Positions 51,691 to 61,890 of a stretch of 64,000 bases of DNA are shown here, piece by piece. This DNA is from an uncultured bacterium (GTDB lineage: Bacteria > Cyanobacteriota > Vampirovibrionia > Gastranaerophilales > Gastranaerophilaceae). Both the position numbers and the translations under genes were made by a program. Numbering within the stretch: the stretch's first letter is position 1; every line of letters starts with the position of its first letter. The notes beneath the pieces were generated by a model. The model had not been told where the DNA came from. It searched no databases and saw only the letters and a program-made list of their open reading frames with translations. The stretch lies in NCBI GenBank assembly GCA_900553895.1, contig USFB01000003.1:1-64000 (forward strand), in the 5' to 3' direction.

Positions 51691-54600
51691 TTATATAACC
51701 CTTTTTTTGAATGCGCTTAGCATAGTTTCAAATTTTATATTTTCTTTTTTCTTAATCGCTTGGGTGATAACTTTATCAATAGTATCCGTAATTTGACCTA
51801 TTGACCAGCCTTCGGTTACTTTTGCAAGTTTTTGGCAATTTGCAACAGTCAACACTCCGGCAAAAATCGGCAAGCTTAATAAAGATTTTTGGAACAAGTT
51901 GCTTCTGTCATCTTCGTCAGGATTATCAACCTCAATTTTCGTTCCCATACGTCTCGGGTTGCCTGTGATTTCAGGATTAACTTTGTCTATATAGTTAGTT
52001 GCACCAACCAAAATAATTCCCTTCATAGAAGCGTTGTTCATTTTATCTTTATATGTATTAACTTCTTCTATCTGATGTTTTTCCGCAAAATTAGGGAAGA
52101 ATCTTTCTGCTTCATCAAAGAAAAGCATTACAGGTTTTTTCAAAATTTTTGCCTGTAATTCCAGTCTATCAAAGATTTCAACAACGTGTTTTGAAATTTG
52201 GTGAATATATTGAGAATCGTTTATGGAAGAATAATCCATTTTATATAAAGGTACATCCATTTGTCTTGCTAAAGTCTCGACAATAGTCGTTTTACCAGTT
52301 CCAGGTGGACCGTATAAAATCACACCCCCCGGCAAGCGTCTTTTGTTAGCAAGTAATGCAGCTCTAATTTCAGGGTCCCAAACATCAATAACAGACTCTT
52401 GCAATTGTTCTTTAACTTTTTGCATTCCGCCTAATTCGTCCAAAGATTGGAAATCCCACTCATTATATTGATGTTGTTTAAGCCCCGATTTGTTACAAAA
52501 CTCTCCCATCATTCTTTCATTATTTATCGCTTTACAATCTTCTATCGCATCTCTAAAATCGGTTCCTTTCAAAATCACCTGCCTCTTTGCGTCTTTTACG
52601 ACAGACGTAATTGAAGCCATTGACATTCCGTCAAAATCTTTTGCAATTTCTCTAAGATAATTATCGTCTTTTGCAAGTTCTCTTGTAGATGGCGATTTTT
52701 CTAATGATTTTTTGATTACATCATATCTTTCTTCAAATGTCGGATTACTGAAATGTATCCAGTTACCTAATCTGCCACGACGTTTAAGAGCAGAATCTAC
52801 ACCATCCAAGTCGTTTGTAGCAGCAATTAAGATAAAACCGCGTTGAGCAGGATTGTTTAGTTCTTGCAACAAAGCGTCTGTTAATTCTTTATTGTGTTGC
52901 GCGCTTCCTCCACGTTCACCGCCTAATGATTCGAATTCATCCAAGAACCAAACCGAACGTTCGCCTGTTTCTTGGAATTTTCTATTCAATTGGTCTGCTA
53001 ATTTTTTAAACGCTTTGCCTTCTTCATGGACTAAAGCTGTACCAATATCAGATAATTTTGTTTCATAGAAAGGTAAACCTAAAGTTTTTGCCAAAGCTTT
53101 TGCTGTGTAAGTTTTTCCGTTTCCGGGTTCGCCGTAAAATATCGCACCATCAGGCAAAGCGTCATTGCCTAATTCCTTGTATAAATCATCAAGTCTTTTC
53201 ATTGGTTCAATGTACAGCTCGTTCAAACGTTTCTTTATTTCAGGCATTCCGCCCAAATCGTCAATAGTCGGATCATCAGCTGTCATTGGAGTTCTTTTGA
53301 ATTCAGGAGTGTCGTAAGCTGATGTTCTATTAAAATCATCAATTGGAGTCAAACCTTTTTCTGTCGTATATTCCGCCAATTGTTCTTTAAATATCGGCAT
53401 TATATTTTCGGTTTCACCACGTGAAATCGCAGTTCTTGCGGTTTCATTCAAGATTTTTTCGATTTCCGAAAAAGGAATACCTTCTGTTGAACCAGTAATT
53501 TCTTCTAAATTACCATTTAATTGGGCTAATATCTTTTTATCGTTGATTTTCTGATGTATGAATTCTTGTCGGTCATTTGCGTTCGAGCAAGGCAAAGTCA
53601 ATACTTTATCAATAAGTCCGGCATGTATAAATGTATTGCCAATACTTGCCTTATCTTTTGTTGTAGCAACAAATAACATTCCTTTTGCTGAGCAATTTTT
53701 TAAAATATTCGCAAATTTATTTCTTTCAACTTGCACACTATTGTTATCTTCTGTATACATGTTGTCAAAGTTTGAAGCAACAACAATTGTCCTTATGCCG
53801 TTTTCTTTATAATTTTTTTCAATATCTGCAATCATCGGAGCTAATTCTTGCATCGAATGAATTTGCAGAGCAGGTAGGTCCGTTTCATTAACTAATGCGC
53901 TAACGATTGAATCTGTGCCATTTGGAGAAGCAAATAAAATACCATTTGGTAAAGACAAATTATCAATTTCACACAATTTATTTTTGGTACCGTCTTTAAT
54001 TGGAATGATAATATTTTCTCGTAATTCTTGTTTAATATTTTCCATACCGATAATATCGTCTAAAGATTTCATTTCAGGATTTACTTCATAGTGAGTATAT
54101 TCCTTGTATTCAGGTTTCTTAACAGGTTTTTTATCTGTTTTTTCAGATTTTGCTTGTGGAGCAATTTCAGTAGTTGGAACTTCATCTTCAACTTCATCAA
54201 AAGAATCAAAGAAATCTATTTTTTGTTCTTCTTGTACTTGTGGAGATTGTGGAGTTTCATCTGGCACTGGTGTTTCAATTGGTTTTGTTTCTTCTATTTC
54301 TTTTGAAGTTTCTTCAAGCTGCGTTTCTTCAACAGGACGCATTTGATTTGGAGTAACCTTAATCGGGTTTTCTACATAAATTCTTGCAGCAGTTTCTCTA
54401 GCATTTACAATACTGTTTTCTTTAGATTGTGTAGAGTTTTGAATATTTTGTCGTTCAATCCTTTTTGCACCGCGCGATAATAACAAAGAACGCATTTCAT
54501 CAGTTTTAGCATAATCTAAAGGTGAAATTCCGTTATTAGTAAAATTAACAATATGTTCTCTTGTTGATGGTTTGGCTGTTAAATATGATACCAGTGCCGT

Positions 54601-54795
54601 ATAGTTATTTGCGACAAGTTTTTGAAACAAAGTTTCGCCATCTTCTTTACTTACTTGATTAACATCAAGCTTGCCTTTGCGAGCTTCGTTTAATAAATCT
54701 TTTTCTGTCGGTAAATCGCTTATAGCCTTAGATTCTACATTCTGGGAGTATAGATTCTTGGGATATTGACTTCTAAAAATTGGTGTAATGTACAT
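51691..54795 (-). CDS. Ankyrin-AAA+ ATPase with three AAA modules, one degenerate
   Basis: The protein has 1,034 residues. The N-terminus has two ankyrin-like units (DGETLFQKLVANNYTALVSY, NNGISPLDYAKTDEMRSLLL). An acidic/proline linker (about 140-225) follows, then AAA1 (about 260-430) with a ruined Walker A (ASPNGTDS). AAA2 has GEPGNGKT (about 555-562) and LDEFESLGGERGG. AAA3 has GPPGTGKT (about 828-835) and FFDEAERFFPN. The modules resemble FtsH/Cdc48-type unfoldases, but no protease domain is present. The start at 54795 follows AAGGAG. It heads the leftward run of leader-tagged genes and might remodel them or their targets; that link is inference. Confidence 0.8.
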   Translation of the reverse strand: MYITPIFRSQYPKNLYSQNVESKAISDLPTEKDLLNEARKGKLDVNQVSKEDGETLFQKLVANNYTALVSYLTAKPSTREHIVNFTNNGISPLDYAKTDEMRSLLLSRGAKRIERQNIQNSTQSKENSIVNARETAARIYVENPIKVTPNQMRPVEETQLEETSKEIEETKPIETPVPDETPQSPQVQEEQKIDFFDSFDEVEDEVPTTEIAPQAKSEKTDKKPVKKPEYKEYTHYEVNPEMKSLDDIIGMENIKQELRENIIIPIKDGTKNKLCEIDNLSLPNGILFASPNGTDSIVSALVNETDLPALQIHSMQELAPMIADIEKNYKENGIRTIVVASNFDNMYTEDNNSVQVERNKFANILKNCSAKGMLFVATTKDKASIGNTFIHAGLIDKVLTLPCSNANDRQEFIHQKINDKKILAQLNGNLEEITGSTEGIPFSEIEKILNETARTAISRGETENIMPIFKEQLAEYTTEKGLTPIDDFNRTSAYDTPEFKRTPMTADDPTIDDLGGMPEIKKRLNELYIEPMKRLDDLYKELGNDALPDGAIFYGEPGNGKTYTAKALAKTLGLPFYETKLSDIGTALVHEEGKAFKKLADQLNRKFQETGERSVWFLDEFESLGGERGGSAQHNKELTDALLQELNNPAQRGFILIAATNDLDGVDSALKRRGRLGNWIHFSNPTFEERYDVIKKSLEKSPSTRELAKDDNYLREIAKDFDGMSMASITSVVKDAKRQVILKGTDFRDAIEDCKAINNERMMGEFCNKSGLKQHQYNEWDFQSLDELGGMQKVKEQLQESVIDVWDPEIRAALLANKRRLPGGVILYGPPGTGKTTIVETLARQMDVPLYKMDYSSINDSQYIHQISKHVVEIFDRLELQAKILKKPVMLFFDEAERFFPNFAEKHQIEEVNTYKDKMNNASMKGIILVGATNYIDKVNPEITGNPRRMGTKIEVDNPDEDDRSNLFQKSLLSLPIFAGVLTVANCQKLAKVTEGWSIGQITDTIDKVITQAIKKKENIKFETMLSAFKKRVI

Positions 54796-55104
54796 TACTT
54801 TCTCCTTAAAAAGCATTATTTTATTAATAAAAAACAGTTGGTTGATTTCATTCATTATAAAAAGCGTAAAAATATAAATTGCTACATTTCTTTATAAATC
54901 TTTACAAAAATTTTAATTTATAAAGTAAGTTAAAATAGTATATTACTACTTTTTTCCATGTGATAAAATCATTATTTTTACTAAATTGAAATTAGTAAAA
55001 TTTAAAATAATTATATTGATAAAATTTAATTTTGGAAATATGTTTCTTATAATTTTTATAAGTCATAAAAGTCTATAATCGGTTACTTCACAATAAGGTT
55101 TTAT

Positions 55105-55311
55105 ATGCAAACCGTATTAACAAAGAGAAAACATGAAGTATTGCAACTAATATGTTAAGGTCATACAAGCACACAAATTGCTAAAATTTTGAATATAAGT
55201 ATTTCTACAACTAAAGTTAATGTTGCATCAATTTTTCAAAAACTTGGTGTAAATAATCATATACTTGCAGTTGTGAAATATATAAAAAGTTCTAAGAATT
55301 TTGAAGTTTAA
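55105..55311 (+). pseudogene. LuxR-type DNA-binding domain interrupted by a stop
   Basis: One frame reads LTKRKHEVLQLIC, then TAA (55156-55158), then GHTSTQIAKILNISISTTKV and VASIFQKLGVNNHILAVVKY. This is a full GerE/LuxR helix-turn-helix except for the stop where the family has A/S-x-G. No ribosome binding site fits the ATG. Probably a decayed regulator; restart after the stop would lose the first helix. Confidence 0.7.
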
Positions 55312-55371
55312 TTATGCCAAAAGTATATACTAAATCAAAGAGTTTTTCTTTAATCAAGAATAAACTTTCCC

Positions 55372-55413
55372 AAATAATCAAACCATCTGTCTTAAATAAT
55401 CAAACCATGTGTC
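55372..55413. repeat. Tandem 20-base direct repeats upstream of the polysaccharide operon
   Basis: AAATAATCAAACCATCTGTC (55372-55391) and the same with one change, G for C, at 55394-55413. They start 22 bases apart, about two DNA turns, which would suit cooperative binding of a regulator on one face of the DNA. Confidence 0.5.
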
Positions 55414-55594
55414 CTTTTACAAAGTTGTTTTTTATTTTTTTACAATATTATTTAATTAAACTGTAAATTTATAAATGTTTGTGATAGAGTATAGAAGGGT
55501 AAGTAAAAATACAACATTTGACTTAGATTGTACCAATTTTTGTTGGTGTTGAGGAATTTATGAACTTGAGAGTCAGAGAAGGAGTCGTACTTTA

Positions 55595-56725
55595 ATGTCA
55601 CAAACAAACATCATAGTAGGTTCAGGTTTTTCGGGATCAACTATGGCAAGACTAATTGCTGAAAAATTGGACGAAAAAGTCGTTGTTGTTGATAAAAAAG
55701 ATCATATCGCAGGCAACAGCTATGATTATCGTGATGAAAACGGGATAATGATTCACAAATACGGCTCTCATATTTTCCATACCAATAACGAAAAAGTTTG
55801 GTCATTTTTGAAACAATTTACAGATTTTAATACGTATATGCACGAAGTTGTCGGAATTTTAGACGGCATTGAAGCTCAAATTCCATTCAATTTTACTACT
55901 CTTTATCAAATTTTTCCTGAAACTTTGGCAAAACGCCTTGAAGAAAAATTACTAAAAAAGTTTGAATACAACAAAAAAGTTCCGATTCTTGAATTTCAAA
56001 AACAAGATGATGAAGATTTGAAATTCTTGGCAGAATATGTTTACGAAAAAATATTTTTGAATTATACCACCAAGCAGTGGGGTGTTTCTCCAAAAGACGT
56101 TGATGGCGCGGTTACAGCAAGAGTACCTGTGTATTTGTCAAAAGATAATAGATATTTTCAAGACAAATACCAAGGGATTCCGCTTGAAGGCTATGCTAAA
56201 TTAGTCGAAAAAATGCTTGATTATCCGAATATCGAGGTTATTTTAAACAAAGATTTTGCGGAATTTAAAAAAGAAAATTCAGATCTGGTAAAAAATGCTA
56301 GAATTTTCTATACCGGCTCAATTGATGAATTCTTTGATTACAAATTCGGTAAATTGCCGTATAGAAGCGTAAATTTCAAATTCGAAACGCACAACAGAGA
56401 ATTCTATCAAACCCACGCTTGCATAAATTATCCGAATAACTACGATTTTACACGAATTCACGAATACAAACATTACTTGAATGATAAGTCTGAAAAAACA
56501 GTTATTGCGAAAGAGTATTCAGAGTTCTTTGAACTTGGTAAAAATGAAAGATATTATCCTATTGCGAGCGAAGAAAACGCAAAACTTTACCAAAAATACT
56601 TAGATGAAGCTAAAAACTTAAAAGACGTGTATTTCTTTGGTAGATTAGGCGATTACAAATACTACAATATGGATTTAGCTGTCGCTAGAGCTATCGAACT
56701 ATTTGAGGAGGTATTTAATGCCTAA
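55595..56725 (+). CDS. glf: UDP-galactopyranose mutase
   Basis: The protein has 376 residues, the usual length. An FAD Rossmann motif is at IIVGSGFSGSTMARLIAEKL (5-24), the family motif is GSHIFHTNNEKVW (about 57-69), and Tyr/Arg substrate residues are in the C-terminal half (GRLGDYKYYNMD). It interconverts UDP-Galp and UDP-Galf to supply galactofuranose for surface glycans. First gene of the rightward operon; its stop overlaps the next start. Confidence 0.95.
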   Translation: MSQTNIIVGSGFSGSTMARLIAEKLDEKVVVVDKKDHIAGNSYDYRDENGIMIHKYGSHIFHTNNEKVWSFLKQFTDFNTYMHEVVGILDGIEAQIPFNFTTLYQIFPETLAKRLEEKLLKKFEYNKKVPILEFQKQDDEDLKFLAEYVYEKIFLNYTTKQWGVSPKDVDGAVTARVPVYLSKDNRYFQDKYQGIPLEGYAKLVEKMLDYPNIEVILNKDFAEFKKENSDLVKNARIFYTGSIDEFFDYKFGKLPYRSVNFKFETHNREFYQTHACINYPNNYDFTRIHEYKHYLNDKSEKTVIAKEYSEFFELGKNERYYPIASEENAKLYQKYLDEAKNLKDVYFFGRLGDYKYYNMDLAVARAIELFEEVFNA

Positions 56726-57788
56726 AGTTTCGATTCTTGTGCCGATTTACAATGTTGAAAAATACTTGAGAAAATGTCTTGAAAGTCTTGTAGAACAAAC
56801 TCTTGAAGATATTGAAATTATATGTATAAATGATGGTTCAACAGATTCTTCGCCTGAAATAATCAAAGAATTTCAAGCTAAAGATGTGAGAATCAAAGTA
56901 ATAAACAAAGAAAATTCAGGCTATGGAGCTTCCATGAACATGGGCGTTGACTTAGCAAGTGGTGAATACATCGGAATAGTTGAATCTGATGATTTTGCAG
57001 ACAAAACAATGTTTGAAAATCTGTATAACCAAGCAAACGCGAATGACTTAGATATCTTAAAATCGGATTTTATCCAATATTGGGGTGATACTAAGCAGTG
57101 CATTAAGGCTGGAAATATTGATAAAGACCATACGGATAAAGTATTCACGGCTGACGAGTACAAAGAAGTATTGAACCTAATACCATCTATTTGGTCGGCT
57201 ATTTATAAGAGAGAATTTATTGAAACTAATCACATCAGATTTTCTGAAACCGCGGGTGCAAGCTATCAAGATACAGGCTGGCATTTTAAAACTATGCTTT
57301 GCGCAAAACGTATAATGCTGACTAATCGCGCATATTTGTACTACAGACAAGACAACCCGAATTCTTCCGTAAAATCGACTACGAAAGCTTATGCTGTTTG
57401 CAAAGAATTTGAATCCATCGTTGATTTCATGAAATCAACAAATAAAACCAAAAATCTTGAATACGTATATTCAATAATGTTCAAATCTTTTCGTCATAAC
57501 CTTTTACGCTTGGATTCAGCATTAGCAGAAGAATATATAGACTATTATTCAATAACTTTCAAAAAAATCTATGACGAAGAACATTTAGGTGATTTGTTCT
57601 TTTCAAGATGTAAAAAGAAGGAATTGCTAATGCTAATTAACACGCCAGAAAAGTATTACAAGAAATACAAAACAAAATTGGTATTCGAAAAAATTAAACG
57701 AATAAGAAAACAAATAATCTCTGTGAACCTAACAAAAAACAAACGCAGTGTTGTGGTGATGGGTAAAGAATTGTTGGGGTTGAAGTAG
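56718..57788 (+). CDS. Family 2 glycosyltransferase
   Basis: The protein has 356 residues with a GT-A domain: VSILVPIYNVEKYLRKCLES, ICINDGSTDSSPEI, and the DxD-type ESDDFAD near 94-100. The C-terminal part is helical and basic. The start at 56718 has GAGGAGG upstream and overlaps the glf stop by 8 bases. Probably adds a sugar to the O-antigen or capsule repeat unit. Confidence 0.88.
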   Translation: MPKVSILVPIYNVEKYLRKCLESLVEQTLEDIEIICINDGSTDSSPEIIKEFQAKDVRIKVINKENSGYGASMNMGVDLASGEYIGIVESDDFADKTMFENLYNQANANDLDILKSDFIQYWGDTKQCIKAGNIDKDHTDKVFTADEYKEVLNLIPSIWSAIYKREFIETNHIRFSETAGASYQDTGWHFKTMLCAKRIMLTNRAYLYYRQDNPNSSVKSTTKAYAVCKEFESIVDFMKSTNKTKNLEYVYSIMFKSFRHNLLRLDSALAEEYIDYYSITFKKIYDEEHLGDLFFSRCKKKELLMLINTPEKYYKKYKTKLVFEKIKRIRKQIISVNLTKNKRSVVVMGKELLGLK

Positions 57789-59954
57789 ATGAAGATATCT
57801 GTAATTATACCTATATATAATTCTGAAAAATATTTGCGCGAATGTTTAGATAGCGTTCTATCTCAGACATTGGATGATATAGAAGTTATTTGTATAAATG
57901 ATGGTTCAGTTGATGGTTCATTAGACATTCTGAAAGGATACGCAGAAAAAGATAAAAGAATTGTGGTTTTAGATAAAGCAAATGAAGGAGTTGCTGTAGC
58001 TAGAAATATTGGAATAAATAAAGCGAATGGCGAATTTGTTTGTTTTATGGATTCTGATGATTTGTATCCGACTGATGATGTATTGGAAACGCTTTATTCT
58101 AAGGCAAAAGAGAATAATGTTTTAGTGGCAGGTGGTGAATTTTCAGTTTTTGATGAAAATATAAAACCTTATGAATTTAAACAAAAATTTGGAAAATCTA
58201 TTGATGGTTATTTATTCTCTAAAGATGATATTGTAAAATATCAAGATTATCAATTTGATTATGGATTTCACAGATTTATTTTTGCTAGGGAATTTTTGAT
58301 TAAAAACAATATTTCTTTCCCATTGTATACACGATTAGAAGATCCGATATTTTTTATTAAGGTAATGCACTACGCAAAATGTTTCTATGCGTTAAACAAA
58401 ATCACTTATGGTTACAGGAATTGTCACAAACAAGTTAAATTTAGTAAAAGAAATACAACGGATGCACTAAGTGCAATATCTGAAATGTTGGATTTTGCAC
58501 AGAAATACGGTTACAAAAAATTGGAAAGATATGTAGCAAAAAGATATTTAGAGCATTTGCAATTCATAAAAGTGACAGAAAATGAAGATTTGATAAAAAG
58601 AATTGAAGCAAACCAAGCAATAAAAAAAGAGCTTCGACAAGAAAAAAGAAAAAAGTTTTTACAGAAGTTTATTTCATTGAGGAACGACGATGAAAAAACT
58701 CATAAAATTATTACTTTATTAGGAATGAAACTAAAACTAAAAAATTATCGTAAAGTAAAAAATGACGATATTTTAGAATATATAGATTATGTTCAAAATA
58801 AGCAATTAGATAAATCAGATTTTATTAATTTATCTAATAATTGTTACAAATTCAAAGAACAAGATGTTAAATTAATATCATTTTACTTGCCACAATTTCA
58901 TGATTTTGAAGAAAATATCAAATGGTTTGGAAGAGGTTTTACAGAATGGTCAAATACATCAAAAGCAGTTCCGCAGTTTACAGGGCATTATCAACCACAT
59001 ATACCAATAGATGTTGGTTACTATAATCTAAATGACAATTCTATAATGCGACGTCAAATTGAACTTGCAAAACAATATGGAATTTATGGTTTTTCATTCT
59101 ATTATTATTGGTTTTCCGGTAAAAAACTAATGGAAAAACCTTTAGAAAGATTTTTACAGGATAAATCTTTAAATATGCCATTCTTTTTATTTTGGGCAAA
59201 TGAAGACTGGACAATGCTTTGGGATAATGGTAAAGATAGAGAGGTTTTACACAAACAAGAATTGTTAAAAGATGATGAGCAAAAGTTCATGAAGGATATT
59301 TTGCCATATATGAAGGACGACAGATATATCAAGATTAATAATAAGCCATTATTAATTATTTATAATCCACATAATTATCCTTTTGAAAGATATATAGAGT
59401 TCAGCAATAAGATCAGACAAATTGCAAAAGAAGAAGGCTTCGATGATTTATTCATAATGACAACAACCTTTAGAGCTGACTGTTCTTCTTGTAATTCGTA
59501 TCAAGAATTTATTCAAAAATATAACTTAGATTCTTTGTTGGAATTTTTCCCGCAAGGTATTTTAGCACGTGAGATTAGTTGTATTAGACCTAAAATAATG
59601 AATAAAAAATTTAAAGGTAAATGTTATGATATGCACGAATTTATAACGCACAAAAAATACTTATATGACACGGATTCAAATTTGTATAAGTGTGCATTCC
59701 CACATTGGGATAATACACCTCGTAAGTGTTACAATGGTGCTGATATTTATCAAAATACTCCTAAAGATTATAAAATTTGGCTAAAAGATATTATCAGCTG
59801 GACAAAAAGTAATCATTCAAAAAATGAGCAATTTGTGTTTATAAACGCTTGGAATGAGTGGGCAGAAGGTGCTCATTTAGAACCTGATACAAAATATGGC
59901 TATGCTTATTTGCAGGCTACAAAAGAAGCGTTGGAGGGAAGGTTATTATCATGA
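57789..59954 (+). CDS. Two-domain glycosyltransferase: GT2 plus WbsX-like
   Basis: The protein has 721 residues. The N-terminal GT2 domain (ISVIIPIYNSEKYLRECLDS, DGSVDGSLDI, DSDDLYP near 92-98) is fused to a WbsX-type domain from about residue 358 (KLISFYLPQFHDFEENIKWF, GFSFYYYWFSGKKLMEKPLE, WANEDWTMLWDNG, FINAWNEWAEGAHLEPD). Such fusions are common in O-antigen clusters and may add two consecutive sugars. Begins one base after the preceding stop. Confidence 0.88.
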   Translation: MKISVIIPIYNSEKYLRECLDSVLSQTLDDIEVICINDGSVDGSLDILKGYAEKDKRIVVLDKANEGVAVARNIGINKANGEFVCFMDSDDLYPTDDVLETLYSKAKENNVLVAGGEFSVFDENIKPYEFKQKFGKSIDGYLFSKDDIVKYQDYQFDYGFHRFIFAREFLIKNNISFPLYTRLEDPIFFIKVMHYAKCFYALNKITYGYRNCHKQVKFSKRNTTDALSAISEMLDFAQKYGYKKLERYVAKRYLEHLQFIKVTENEDLIKRIEANQAIKKELRQEKRKKFLQKFISLRNDDEKTHKIITLLGMKLKLKNYRKVKNDDILEYIDYVQNKQLDKSDFINLSNNCYKFKEQDVKLISFYLPQFHDFEENIKWFGRGFTEWSNTSKAVPQFTGHYQPHIPIDVGYYNLNDNSIMRRQIELAKQYGIYGFSFYYYWFSGKKLMEKPLERFLQDKSLNMPFFLFWANEDWTMLWDNGKDREVLHKQELLKDDEQKFMKDILPYMKDDRYIKINNKPLLIIYNPHNYPFERYIEFSNKIRQIAKEEGFDDLFIMTTTFRADCSSCNSYQEFIQKYNLDSLLEFFPQGILAREISCIRPKIMNKKFKGKCYDMHEFITHKKYLYDTDSNLYKCAFPHWDNTPRKCYNGADIYQNTPKDYKIWLKDIISWTKSNHSKNEQFVFINAWNEWAEGAHLEPDTKYGYAYLQATKEALEGRLLS

Positions 59955-60766
59955 ATACAGTTTCTATTGTTACAGTTTGCTATAATGAGCCAAACTTGGA
60001 AGATACTTGTAAAAGTATTGTTAATCAAACTTATCAAGACTTTGAATGGATTGTAATAGATGCTTGCTCCAATGATAATACTCAGAAAGTTTGGAATAAA
60101 TACAAATATCGAATAGATACGTTTATATGTGAACCTGATGATGGTATTTATGATGCCTATAATAAGGCTATAAAATTAGTAAAAAATGAATATGTTAATT
60201 TTATGAATGCGGGAGATTCTTTCTATAATAATGAAACACTAGAAAATATATTCAATAACAAAAATTATGATGTTGATATTATTTATGGAAACAGTAATTA
60301 TTTGTATACTAAAAACTTTTCTGGAAATAAGTATAATTGTCCACAGTTATTAACAGACAATGTTATTATGTTGCAAAATATCAACACTCAATCAATGTTT
60401 ATTAAAAAATATTTGTTTGAAAAATATGGTTATTATAATGAAAAATATAAGATATTAGCTGATTATGACAGAACTATATGTTTTTATAAAAATCATGTAA
60501 ATTTCAAATATATTCCAATAATAGTTTGTAATTATAATACGAATGGTATTTCTTCAGATAAAAAATACGTAGAATATTGCAGAAAAGAATATTATAACAT
60601 TATAAACAAGTATTTTACACAAAAAGAAATAGAAAAGTTTTTAAATAATAAAGTTAAATATTCATTTCTTGAACAACTATTTTCTATCAAAAACAGTGCA
60701 ACAGGTTCACACAAAATCATAACCTTTCTAGGTTGCCATTTAAAAATAAAAAGGAGCCAAAAATAA
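59951..60766 (+). CDS. Family 2 glycosyltransferase
   Basis: The protein has 271 residues: VSIVTVCYNEPNLEDTCKSI, DACSNDNTQ, and EPDDGIYDAYNKAIKL, which is typical of WcaA/KfiC-like enzymes. Overlaps both neighbours by 4 and 1 bases. Very low in G+C with many AAT/TAT codons, suggesting recent exchange of this cassette. Confidence 0.85.
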   Translation: MNTVSIVTVCYNEPNLEDTCKSIVNQTYQDFEWIVIDACSNDNTQKVWNKYKYRIDTFICEPDDGIYDAYNKAIKLVKNEYVNFMNAGDSFYNNETLENIFNNKNYDVDIIYGNSNYLYTKNFSGNKYNCPQLLTDNVIMLQNINTQSMFIKKYLFEKYGYYNEKYKILADYDRTICFYKNHVNFKYIPIIVCNYNTNGISSDKKYVEYCRKEYYNIINKYFTQKEIEKFLNNKVKYSFLEQLFSIKNSATGSHKIITFLGCHLKIKRSQK

Positions 60767-61851
60767 TGAAAAAAGCATTAATAACAGGTATAACAGGTCA
60801 AGACGGTTCGTATTTAGCGGAACTTCTTTTAGAAAAAGGATATGAAGTCCACGGTATAAAAAGACGTGCAAGTTCTTTTAATACATCAAGAATTGATCAT
60901 CTTTATCAAGATATTCATGAAAACTCAAATTTTAAACTTCATTACGGCGATTTGTCGGATTCTTCTAATTTGATTAAATTAGTTCATGATATTGAACCTG
61001 ATGAGATTTATAACTTGGCAGCGCAATCACATGTTAAAGTTTCTTGGGATTGCCCTGAATACACAGCAGACTGTGATGCTTTAGGTACGCTTAGACTTTT
61101 GGAAGCTATTCGTTTGAATAATTTTGAAAAGAAAACAAAATTCTATCAAGCTTCAACTTCCGAATTATACGGTCTAATCCAAGAACCTATTCAAAAAGAA
61201 ACAACACCGTTTTATCCACGTTCGCCTTATGCTGTTGCAAAACTTTATGCATACTGGATTTGCGTGAATTATAGAGAAAGCTTTGGAATATTTGCGTCAA
61301 ACGGAATTTTGTTCAACCACGAATCTCCAAGACGCGGTGAAACATTTGTAACAAGAAAAATCACAATGGCTGCAACTAAGATTAAGGTTGGTTTGCAAGA
61401 CAAATTATATCTTGGAAATTTAGATGCAAAACGTGACTGGGGACATGCGAAAGACTACGTAGAAGGTATGTGGAGAATTCTGCAACAAGATAAACCTGAT
61501 AACTACGTTTTGGCAACTGGTGTAACTACATCAATTAGAGATTTTTGTAAGATGACATTTGCTGAACTTGGAATTGATTTAGAGTTTGTTGGAGAAGGTG
61601 TAAATGAAAAAGGTGTTGATAAAGCCACTGGCAAAACGTTAATTGAAGTTGACCCAAGATACTTTAGACCAGCAGAAGTTGACTTACTTTTGGGTGATAG
61701 TTCAAAAGCTCGTAGAGAACTTGGTTGGATGCCAAAATATGATTTGCCAATGCTTGTAAAAGAAATGGTTCAAAGTGATTTGGAACTGGCAAAGAAAGAA
61801 AAAACTTTGCGTGAACACGGGTATAAAGTTTTAATTCCACAAGAGGTGTAA
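60766..61851 (+). CDS. gmd: GDP-mannose 4,6-dehydratase
   Basis: The protein has 361 residues. The NAD(P) motif GITGQDGSYLAELL (8-21) is followed by AAQSHVKVSWDCPEYT, catalytic STSELYG and YAVAKLYAYW (Y-x3-K), and the C-terminal DPRYFRPAEVDLL signature. It converts GDP-mannose to GDP-4-keto-6-deoxymannose, the first step to GDP-fucose. AAAAAGGAGCC precedes the ATG. Confidence 0.96.
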   Translation: MKKALITGITGQDGSYLAELLLEKGYEVHGIKRRASSFNTSRIDHLYQDIHENSNFKLHYGDLSDSSNLIKLVHDIEPDEIYNLAAQSHVKVSWDCPEYTADCDALGTLRLLEAIRLNNFEKKTKFYQASTSELYGLIQEPIQKETTPFYPRSPYAVAKLYAYWICVNYRESFGIFASNGILFNHESPRRGETFVTRKITMAATKIKVGLQDKLYLGNLDAKRDWGHAKDYVEGMWRILQQDKPDNYVLATGVTTSIRDFCKMTFAELGIDLEFVGEGVNEKGVDKATGKTLIEVDPRYFRPAEVDLLLGDSSKARRELGWMPKYDLPMLVKEMVQSDLELAKKEKTLREHGYKVLIPQEV

Positions 61852-61890
61852 GATTAAATATTAAATTTTTAAGTAAAAAAGGATATTAGA

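Larger units (their letters stand above)
54856..55594. other. Intergenic region with a LuxR-type remnant and tandem repeats
   Basis: A very AT-rich 740 bases between the AAA+ gene and the polysaccharide operon. It holds the broken LuxR-type gene (55105-55311) and a tandem 20-base repeat (55372-55413). A GAGAAGGAG ribosome binding site for glf lies near 55575-55583. Nothing else coding is visible. Confidence 0.5.
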
